Source: a virus. From it: a stretch of DNA of 30,788 nucleotides. The notes under the pieces are model-generated. The model did not search any database, was not told the origin of the DNA, and saw only the letters and a program-made list of their open reading frames with translations. Shown piece after piece: positions 14,901 through 28,900 of the stretch (within the stretch, counting starts at the first letter, position 1; each line of letters opens with the position of its first letter). The translations under genes were made by a program, and so were the position numbers. Location: positions 1 through 30,788 of IMG/VR virus record IMGVR_UViG_3300023184_002232; one strand, written 5' to 3'.

Positions 14901-16085
14901 TTACACTTCCTCTATTTCTAGCGCGCTAGAGTAGAGTTCTAGTGTGTTATGTGTTATGGGATTTATTCCAGCAAGTTTTCCGTATATTTGAAAATCTCGC
15001 TCTTTTTCCAGGTCTGTGTCTTCTGGAAATAAACTTACAAACAGTGGTTTAGATGTTCCTGAACCCCTAAAAATACTAAATAAGTTATTTCTATCTGACA
15101 CATTTAGATAACCTAGGTCAAAATTTAGTCTACTAAACTTTGCTCCACGATTAGTAATTAAGTTGCCAGATTCAGTACGTTGGTTAACTGTTAGGTCATT
15201 AATAGTACTGGTTAAACCATACTGTGTATTATATTTAGGAGTCCAATAACTGCCAATTATAAGTCTAGATACCTCAACATATTTATCTGTATTATACTGA
15301 TCTGATATCTCTATTACTACGCTTGTGCAAGCAATCTGACTAGCTAAGGGAACATAGACTCTGGCATAAGTTCCTCCACTATAGCTAAAACTATTTACGC
15401 CCTTACCAATACTGCCCCAACTCCAGTCTCCTGACAGGCTGTATGGGGCGCATAGGCTACCTACTACACTAAATACCTCTGTACAGTTAGCCGTAGATAT
15501 AGCTGGACTAGTTACTCCACTGCCTATTGTGGGAAATACAAGTGGAGTTGTGCCTCTATATCCCTTAACAGTAATAGTTGCTGTTTTTGTAAAGTTAGTA
15601 AACGGCATTATAATAGCACCTACAATACTAGGCGCAGAAAATGTTGCCATTAAATTAGCTTTAAAACTAGCAGCATTTGGAGTAAGTGCTACACCCATAG
15701 TACTTCCACTTATACTTACAATGTAATAAGTAATATTAACCGTAATGCCGCCTATACTAGTGCCATAAAAAATTACTGATTTTCCTAAAAGTGTTGCAGC
15801 TGGGGCAGAAGCACAAGTTATTGTGTTACCACTACCAGCACTTATACTGTTTATAGTTATACTATATTTACCATCTATAGTAGCAACTAATCCAGTTGGA
15901 CTAGCCACTGCAGTTGTTGTTATTGCAGTAGCTGCAGGAGCTACTGCAGTCCTCCACACTTTAGACTTAGTATCAGACTTAAGGTTAGTTACAGGTAACG
16001 CCTCACTGGATGCAGACAGTGTAGTAACAATATTAGTAGTATCTACTAAGTTATCATATACTACTCGTAAATTGTTAGACGCCAT
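14901..16085 (-). CDS. Beta-rich tail structural protein with inserted module (394 aa)
   Basis: The N-terminus (RVVYDNLVDTTNIVTTLSAS, ALPVTNLKSDTKSKVWRT) and the later core (IIMPFTNFTKTATITVKGYR, SVVIEISDQYNTDKYVEVSR, LIIGSYWTPKYNTQYGL, LNVSDRNNLFSIFRGSG, LFVSLFPEDTDLEKERDFQI, YGKLAG) look like a phage tail protein built on galactose-binding-like beta sandwiches. That fold call is inference. Residues ~55-148 (PTGLVATIDGKYSITI ... SFKAN) seem inserted between KVWRT and the IIMPFTN strand. The stop lies directly against the terminator at 14869-14900. An AGGAA element lies 6 nt before the ATG. Likely part of the tail tip or baseplate; the exact role is unknown. Confidence 0.84.
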   Translation of the reverse strand: MASNNLRVVYDNLVDTTNIVTTLSASSEALPVTNLKSDTKSKVWRTAVAPAATAITTTAVASPTGLVATIDGKYSITINSISAGSGNTITCASAPAATLLGKSVIFYGTSIGGITVNITYYIVSISGSTMGVALTPNAASFKANLMATFSAPSIVGAIIMPFTNFTKTATITVKGYRGTTPLVFPTIGSGVTSPAISTANCTEVFSVVGSLCAPYSLSGDWSWGSIGKGVNSFSYSGGTYARVYVPLASQIACTSVVIEISDQYNTDKYVEVSRLIIGSYWTPKYNTQYGLTSTINDLTVNQRTESGNLITNRGAKFSRLNFDLGYLNVSDRNNLFSIFRGSGTSKPLFVSLFPEDTDLEKERDFQIYGKLAGINPITHNTLELYSSALEIEEV

Positions 16086-16113
16086 AATTATTCCTATTAA
16101 TTAATATTGAGCA

Positions 16114-16138
16114 CCAGAAAAATACTCTATTTTTCTGG
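16114..16138. other. Hairpin overlapping the stop codon of the 74-aa gene
   Basis: ccagaaaaata (16114-16124) and tatttttctgg (16128-16138) are exact 11-bp complements with a 3-nt loop. The hairpin spans the TAG stop at 16127-16129 and lies ~30 nt before the next start. It has no T-tract after it on the minus strand, so attenuation, pausing or mRNA end protection is more likely than full termination. Confidence 0.62.
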
Positions 16139-16351
16139 GATTGGGTGTACTGGTTTAGATACAATTTGTGTTGTAGTTGAGTCATAGTAAAACTGATCAG
16201 CTACAACATCATCAGCACAGGCAGTCCAGAATAGTGGGTCGGCCACTGAAAAAATTTCAGTGTCTAGCTCTACCTGCGCTACACGCCAACCAAGAAGCTG
16301 ACCCGTGTAATCATAAACTAGTTCATTTGGACAAATCACTGCGTTTTTCAT
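16127..16351 (-). CDS. Small fibre-associated protein (74 aa)
   Basis: The sequence MKNAVICPNELVYDYTGQLL continues GWRVAQVELDTEIFSVADPL, FWTACADDVVADQFYYDSTT. The FWTACADDVVADQFYYD part resembles a small protein I recall from phages of aquatic bacteria, encoded near fibre genes and without known function. I prefer the ATG at 16351 to an in-frame TTG at 16366, because a TGGAG Shine-Dalgarno lies ~6 nt upstream and the gene then starts 11 nt after the fibre stop. Its position right behind a long fibre gene, like the 122-aa protein behind the double Gly-rich gene, suggests a fibre chaperone, cap or decorating subunit. That is inference. Confidence 0.8.
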   Translation of the reverse strand: MKNAVICPNELVYDYTGQLLGWRVAQVELDTEIFSVADPLFWTACADDVVADQFYYDSTTTQIVSKPVHPIPEK

Positions 16352-16362
16352 GCTATCTCCAA

Positions 16363-20858
<4,496 letters not shown>

Positions 20859-20859
<1 letters not shown>

Positions 20860-22808
20860 TATACTAATACCTCTACATCTATGGTTGAAGTTAGCCAATT
20901 AGGACTTAATGTTACTACTTGACCAACTGTAGCAGTTGTTAAATTAAACCTGGGATGAGTCAGTGTTACACCTTGGCCAAGTTTTAAACTTAATAGACCT
21001 GGTGTACCTGTAAATTTATATATAGTTCTGGGTATACTATATAGTGTATTTAATTCAGTTGATCGGGTTTGTGCATCTTGAGCTCGCAGTAGTAGTGTAT
21101 CTATTCTGTTTATAGAGTCTTCTGATAGTTTATAGTTATCTCTAGCTGCGGTATTTACAGTAGTTTTTGTAAGGTATTCCGTAGCAAAATTAGCTTTATC
21201 CTCTGGACGTATATCAGTTAATAAGTTTTCTTGTATATTCCAATTTTTATTATAGTTAATAGTATTAGATGCAACTACTGTAGTTCTATAAGATATAGTT
21301 AGCGACTGATCTAGTATATTGTCTTCTGTAATATTAACTACAGTATCTGTAGTTGGGGAATCTATTTTTAATAATTGTAATTTGCCCTTACGATTCATAA
21401 ATATTTGAGCACCAATACTATTAGCTAACTGTTGACATACGCTTAATACTGAACTACTATCTTGAATCAGTATTCCAACTGGTTGAGTGTTAACAGCACT
21501 AAATGCCAGTAAATTTTCTAAGTCTAGTTCACCAGCTGTTAGCTTATTCTTTCCATACTCTCTAGCAATAAGAGCAATTAAATTAGCTATATTATTGACA
21601 TAGGTACCTGTTACTAGGGCACCTGTACTTAAATTAATTGATTTTTTAACTCCTTGTGCACTCATTGTTATAGTGCCTGCAGCAGGTACAGTTGTAGTAA
21701 ATATACCTGTTGGCAAATCTACAGTGCCACCACTACTTAATATTTCAGTAGTACCATTATGCGTATATAGGGGCTTTCCATTATCACGTACTTCAATTAG
21801 TAATTCGCTGGCATCCTTACAAAACATATACTTTGCAGAACCTGCGTACTGTGGAGCTGGGTCTATTAATAACGGACTAAAGTTAAATACTTCTCCAAAT
21901 ATTATGGGCCGTATAGTATCTTGATTAGTTTGTCCAGTACCCCAAGTTCCTAGAGTTCCTACTTTAACATCAGTTAGTGCTACATTTAGTCTGTCTAGTT
22001 TATCTCTGATCTTAATATTTAGCGTATTTCTATCTACAGAATCTACGTCAGCTATTACGCCATCAAATATTTTCTCAAACCGTGTGTGTACCTCTGTGAG
22101 ATCTTGACAGATCCATGCCGGATCTCCCAGATATATCTGTATAGCTCTGTTTGCCCAAATGTACTGGGTATAGTCTAACCAAACATCTAACTCACCTGCA
22201 GAGTTATTGACAGCTATGTCACCAAAACTTATAGTGGGTTGTCCATCTATAGGTAAACTTTCTGTGAACTGTACACCTCCTGAAATAACAGGTAAATAAC
22301 TAATACTACTATCTGCCGTAACATAACCTATATTAGATAAGTATATTGGAGTTTCAGCAGTAAAATTACCTGTTCCGGTACCTGTTCCAGTTCCTGTTGC
22401 AGTAAATGAAGTTCCAACATTTGGCTGAGCCGTTATTGTTGTTGAACTTGCCGTCATGCTATTGCTTAAGTTGTATGTTCCTACACCACCTGTGCCTGTA
22501 CCAAAAGATGAAATAGTAGTGCCAGCAGTAATACCTGTGCCATTAATAGTAGCACCAACAGTTAATGCACCAGAAGTTACAGCAGTAACTGTTAGAACTG
22601 TTGTTGCTACAGAACCAGTAACTACTGCCGTTGATGATGCACCAATTGAAACAAAATTAGTTGTACCAATTGTTTTTATTATATAAGATGCACCTATAGT
22701 AAATGCACCTGCTGTTGTTAGTATAGTAGAAATATTTTTAACTGCTAATTCAATAAGAATTCCGCGTATACTATTACTATCCTCTAACCAAGACTGTGAA
22801 TAAGACAT
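20859..22808 (-). CDS. Putative tail-tip/hub protein with nested inserted modules (649 aa)
   Basis: It directly follows the tape-measure gene, the usual position of tail-tip or hub proteins. Residues ~160-649 look like a hub-type core: [134 protein letters not shown] cannot assign a Pfam family with certainty. Residues ~34-147 hold a separate module ([20 protein letters not shown] ... [18 protein letters not shown]), and a second module (~62-128, [14 protein letters not shown]) is inserted within it. A GGGAG Shine-Dalgarno lies 5 nt before the ATG, and a strong promoter ~20 nt further up. Confidence 0.8.
22368..22709 (-). other. Module-within-module insertion in the hub protein
   Basis: Outer module: [17 protein letters not shown] and [16 protein letters not shown], which in other phage proteins form one continuous unit (from memory). 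Inner module: 22425-22625, [13 protein letters not shown]...[18 protein letters not shown], similar to residues ~26-62 plus ~150-165 of the 267-aa protein. The boundaries are judged by eye. Confidence 0.6.
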
Positions 22809-22835
22809 TTAGTCTCCCGATAAAATATTTAACTA

Positions 22836-22864
22836 ATTATAATACATTATGTATAATTAGTCAA
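22836..22864 (-). promoter_or_regulatory. Strong sigma70-type promoter for the second transcription unit
   Basis: On the minus strand, TTGACT (22864-22859), a 17-nt A/T-rich spacer and a perfect TATAAT (22841-22836) are present. The predicted start of transcription is ~20 nt before the ATG of the hub gene, leaving room for little more than its Shine-Dalgarno. It sits ~20 nt after the tape-measure terminator. Confidence 0.87.
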
Positions 22865-22882
22865 GTGTATTTTTAGTAAACT

Positions 22883-22911
22883 AAAAAGCCCCACAGTTAT
22901 GGGGGCTTTTT
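22883..22911 (-). terminator. Rho-independent terminator after the tape-measure gene
   Basis: Arms 22883-22892 (aaaaagcccc) and 22902-22911 (ggggcttttt) form a 10-bp stem with a 9-nt loop. A T run lies on both sides depending on strand, so it may work in both directions. It lies 5 nt after the tape-measure stop codon. Confidence 0.92.
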
Positions 22912-22916
22912 ATTGT

Positions 22917-25900
22917 TTAGGCTATTTTTACTGCTGAACGCATGTTCCAGGTATTGGCTGCAGTAGCTGCTTCAGTTGCATCAGCTACTTGCTGTGCAGC
23001 CAATTGATTAGCATCATAATTAGATTTAATTAAGTATCCTGTTTGTTCGCGTTGATCTTTTCTAAGCTGTGATATTTCTCTGTGTAAATTTCTTATCTCT
23101 GCTATTAGGTCTGCATTACTTAGTAGGTCATTGCTTGCTGGATTACTGTATACTCTGCTAGGTGTTTTAAAGTCTACTAGTTCTGGGCCCTGTTCACCTA
23201 CCAGTGCTAAACCCTTGGCTAAACCGCCTGAGGCAAAGGCAATGCCGGCCGGACCCGGACTAGGTGCGCCTGAGTCCGCACTTGTAGTACCCCCACCTGA
23301 GATATCTGCAAAACTCAAGCTGCTAAGGGTATCACCTAGGACTGTTGCTATACCTTGTCCCAGAGTGGTTGATATATGGTCTGAGACAAATGCAGAAAGA
23401 GTTGCTAGATTTGTATATCCAGCAGCACTAGCACTAGTACTATTACTACTATCATTACCGCCACCACCACCACCACCACCACTAGTTGTATCACTGCTGG
23501 CATGATATTTAACTTCATGACTAGCAATTGCAGCTTCAGCTGCAGCTACCCTAACAGCATCACTGTTTAATATAGCAGTTGTTGTGTCTTCAACAGCACT
23601 AGTGGTATCTTTAATAGCTAATCTAGCATCAGATCCGACAGTATTAGCTGTTGAATTAATAGCTATTCCAACAGTATTAGCTGATTCAACTATTTTTCCA
23701 GTATTAGATGCTTCATATACTATTCTAGCTGCTTCAGTTGTAGCCTGTGCTGCTGTAAGCGCTATCAATAGTTCTGCAGTAGATTCAGTAGCAGTTTTAA
23801 TTTTCTCTAAGAATGATACACTGGCAGTTAATTTTTCTAATTGTAGTTCAGTATCTGTTAGTTGAGTTGTTAGTAAACTAGTGCTAGTATCTACAAAATC
23901 AGTTACAGACTTGAAATCTCTTACGTAAGTAGCATCACTTGCATTTACTACTCTAGAAGCAGTTAAAAAGGCATCACTTACTGATGCAAATTTAGATATT
24001 GCATCTGCTTGGTTTAATTTTTCTGCATCAGTAACGGCTGGGGCTTTAATTAGGGTTATTAGTTTATCAAATGAATCTTTAGTTTGATTGTATACCTTAG
24101 TCGGATCTAGTATAGTCATGCTGCCTATAGTTAATGCAGTTTTATAATCTGTCAGTGTTTTAATTGAATTTTTTAGTGTGGTAATAGTTGATTTAATAGC
24201 AGTAGACTCATTATTATATGCTGTTGTTAATTTATCCTTTAGTGTTTTTTCGTCTTCTAGGGCATTAAGATAGATTTGACCTGGGCGAAGAAGTGCATCT
24301 AAGGCATTAAGTTGTTTAGTTCTACTGAGTATTAGGGCTTCCTCTGCTTTATCTAATTTTTCATATATGGCTATGCGTTGATCAAGTAAGTCATTATTTA
24401 AACTTTCTGCTGCTTTAACTATTAAGTCTACTCCGTCACTAAGTTTTAATAAACTAGTGTAAACTTCTGCTCCAGCTGGACCAAGTACTTTATATGCTTG
24501 AACTAGGTTTTTAAAACTCTCTCTAGTAAGGGTGCCGCTAACGCCAAGTCTAGTAAATTCTTTAGTTACAGCTGCTGCTACAGGTAGTAGTCTTTCCGTA
24601 TCTGTAATAAACTTACTGCCAAAGTTTTTGGTTAAATCTAGTGCTTTATCTAAACCTCCTGCGGCATCTATTATCCACTGACTAATTTCAAAGCCAGTCA
24701 TTCCACTACCTACAGTAGCTTTACCTATACTCTCCATAGCTAAATTAATTTTGTCAAGTCCATCAGTTACTCGCACAGCTGTTTGCAGCATGCCTTCACC
24801 CATAACATTGAATTTTTCAAGACTTTTAAATAATCCATCAGCTGCTGTATCCAGCATGCTACTAAATGCTGCTGATAGCGCATCTTCTAGTTGTTGACCC
24901 TGTAATCCACGTAAACTTACTATTTTATCTAAAGGTATTTTTGATAGCCCTGTCATTACATCGTTTACTGTCATACCCAAGCTTTTTCCAACTTCCACAA
25001 AAGTTACAGCTGCATTAAGGAATACTTTGCTTATAGCCTTGGTTACCTTAGCATTAAGAGGTCCAAGCAGTTCCTGAATTCTAGAACTAGTGCTTGAAAT
25101 CCACAATAAACTACTTGTACTAGTAATTAGTGAATTTTCAAAAGCTTGTACAAAGTCTTGACTACCTGCTATAAAATCAGCAATAGTACCCTTAAAGGCT
25201 ATTCCAGTATCGATAATTTGTTTATTAGTAGTACTACCAAATAGTCCCCCTAAAATATTATAACCACCACTCTCTGAGTCTTTGTTACCAAATGCTGAGC
25301 CACTAGTAAGGCCTATTGTACCATATACGCCTTTAGCAACTCCTGAAATACCCTTATTAATATCAGTTAATAGCTCTACCATTTTATTGTAGTAGGATAG
25401 TCCCTCTACACTGGTAGCGTTAAGTAGTGCTAATGAGTTATTAATAGATTGAGATTTAGCTGTGGAGTCTCCTGTTACAGTTCCAGTACCTTGTGTAGCC
25501 TGACGTTCTGTTGCAGTTTGGCCTGTCATGTCGACCATGCTGTCACCCTGTACACCCAAACCAAGTGCAGCAATTGCAGCTGCAGCAGCTGCCCAACCCC
25601 AAGGCCCCATCTGCTCCATAAACTTCATCATTACAGCTGGTATAGATGCTGTGGCTGCGGCTTTGCCAGTAATACCAGCTTGTGCAACTTCTAGTACATT
25701 TGCGGTAGCACTTGCTGTTTGCCACATTGTTAGTAAGCCTGATTTAAGAACAAACTCTTTTACTGCGTCGCCTATTTTTAAAGCATTAAAAGCTTTTTCA
25801 GCTCCAGCTAGTACTTTATAACCCACAGTTTGCTTATCATATAAACCTTGGGTAGCTTTTGCTACTAACCCAAGATTAGTTAGTACACCTGTGGTTTGCT

Positions 25901-28900
25901 CTTTATTGGCCTGTATAAGATCATCTTGATTGCCTGACGATTTAGCTTTATCTATTGCTGCTTGTGTATCTGCATACTCCTTACCAAATTTAGCTATAGC
26001 ACCAACTGAATCACCAATACTTTTACCTACATCACCAAATATTACCTCAAGTGAGCTGGTAAGACTTGCAATTTTTTCTATTAAGTTTTTCTGTTCTACA
26101 AGGAATAAGTTGTGTTTTAATTGTTCAGCTGTGCGTTTTTGTTCAATAGTATATGTATCTTCAATTTTCTTTCTAATAGATTCTGCTAAGTCAAGTGCAG
26201 TTTGTGCATCAGTTTGTCCTTTTGTTAGATTTACTGTAGCGTCTGCTCCTGATTGAGACATTAAACTTTCACCAGGTTTTCCAGTATTTAATTTAGCATC
26301 CAACGCATTTTTATCTGCTGATATTAATTTATTTCTGGCAGCAAGTACTGCTTCCTCAGCTACTCTGGACTTTTCTTTATATGCTAATTCCTGTTTAACT
26401 ATTTCTATTCCTGCCTTATTTCTAGCATATTGTGTATCAGTAATACGGCCTAGTTCTTTAGCATTATCTAATCTCTGATTTTCAAAATCTAATAAGGCAT
26501 TATCTACTTCTAATCTATCAGCTCTAATAGCAGCTGCTTTGGCTAATTTAGCTTCTAGCTCTACTTGTCTGGCCATTTCTACAGAATTTGCTGATTTTTC
26601 TTTAGTAATTTTTATATTAATACCTAAAGTTTCTAATAGTAGTTTAACTTGGGAGTCGGTAAGCTTATTAGTATCGTCTATAATTTTTTGCTGTTCTGCT
26701 AACTGTGATGTTTGTGCTGCACCCGCTTGAGTTCTTGCTTTAATTTGCTCAATATTAAACTCTGCCTGATCAATTTTAGAATTTGCACTCTTAGTAATTG
26801 AATCAATTTGTTTTTGTGCAGCCAATTGCAAGTTATCTAGATCCAAGCTAGATTTTTTAGTAATATAGTTAACATCAGTAAGTGTATTAAGTTCTTTCTG
26901 TAGTTCTAATAAACTTTCATTATTTATTATTTTTTGTTCTTCTACTGATTGTGATTGTTCTAATCTAACATAGATAGCATCTTGGACACGTTGTTGTGCC
27001 TCAAATATTGCTTTACTTTGCTCATAGGTATCTTTATTATTTTTTTGTTGATCTTGTTCCAATCTTTTTCTGGTCTCTAATCTACTTATTTCTGTAGTAA
27101 CTCTGACAGCTTCTGCCTTAGTTAGTTTAGATGCTTCAATATCTTTGGCTTTAGCAAACTCTAATTCTACTAATTCAAGTGTATTTAACTCACTCTTCTT
27201 ATCATTAATTTCTATTTGTGTTTGAAGGTTTATACGATTATTTGCTAAATTCTGTTTATTCTGAAGTGATTCAGCTGTAGTTAAACCAGTAATAGTAGTT
27301 AAAAGTTCTGCTTTTGAAACTTGTACATCTATGTCTTTTAAATCCTCTTGAGTTGCTTTATTCTTTTCAGCATAAGCCTTTTTTTCTAGATCAATAACTT
27401 TCTGAATATTTACTAATCTGCTGGTAGCATTAAGTTTTTGTATAGCTGCTTGAAAACCCTCAATTTTTGATAAGTATTCTAGTCTTTCCTTGTCTATAGC
27501 TATGTCTCCACGACCCATACTAGCTGAAGTATCCTTATAACTAGGACGCTTACTAAAATCTGCCTCTCTAGCTAATAATTTTTTCTCATCTTTTTGTAGT
27601 TGCGTAAACTTAGGATCGTTAGTACTTGCACCTCCGGGGGAACCCTCTATGTCCCTTCTTTCATCTATTATTCTGCGAAGAGCCATCTCAACTGTAAGAT
27701 GTTCCATTGTTTCCACTAAACTTATCTGGGTTTGAATAGATTGTCGTTGTACATCTATACTTTGCTGTTCTATTTTAGCCCTTATTATAATACCTGCTTT
27801 AGTATCACCAAGTATACCGGCTAATCCTTTTTGTACAGTTAAATTAGCTTCAGAAAAATCTTTGGCAAGTCTTGAGGATACTATACTTGCTCCTAGTTTG
27901 AATTGCTCTAATATAGCTGCATTAAATACTGATTTTAATTGGTCTGCTTTAGTTGTTATACTGGCTATAATATCTAACCCAATGGTTTTTGTCTTTTCTA
28001 GGTCTTGTATTTTTTGCTTTGTTTCATTTATTTCTTTAATAAATAAAGGATCAATCATAAACCGTACTAAAGAGGTACCAACTGGCAGGGTCTTATTAAG
28101 TTTTTCGCTAAGTTTAGCTATCTCAACATTAGTATCTGCTATAGATTGTACAGCATTTGCTTGCTGTAATTGAAGTGTTTTTAATGCATCAGTTTGAGCC
28201 ATTAATTCTACGGCTGTATCTTCAGGAAATAATCTTAACTTGTTAATATCAGTAACTACTTCTAGCATAGAATTTAAACTAGAAATTGGGTCTTGTATAG
28301 CTATACTTAACTTACTTGCGTCTTCTACCATAGCGGTACCAAGTCTAGAGTAAGTATCTGTGGCTTTTAAACTATTAGTAAATTCATCAAATATTTTATT
28401 AGTTAGAATATAGCTTTCTCTAAGTTCAGTGCTTTTAGCAGCACCAACTGAAAATTCTTGTGATACTTGTTGTAAAGCTGGAATTATTCTTAATATTGCT
28501 CCTTTGCCCTGAGCAGGCAGACTATTTAAAACATCTTGAAGTTGTTTTGAAGTTGTTATAGTTGTACCTAAAATATTGGCTACTGCTTTTTGAGCCGCTA
28601 CTTGAGCTGGTCCTTTATTTAGTGCCTCAAAACTTTTTACAACAACACTACTAATTTCTTCATTTAAACCTTTAGCAACGCCATAGCCAAAAAAGTTATT
28701 GACCCAATTTACACTGCCTGACACTCGCCCCATTTTTTCTAATTCTATATTAGCTTTTTCTACTGCAGATTTTGCTGATGCTACTAGTTCTGCAAGAGCA
28801 GTGGCTTTAGCTTGAACAGATTCAGTTGATAGTTGTTCAAGTAGTGGTTTTTTATTTATAGTTTCTAAAGTTTTATCTACAGTATCTAGGGAACTTTTTA

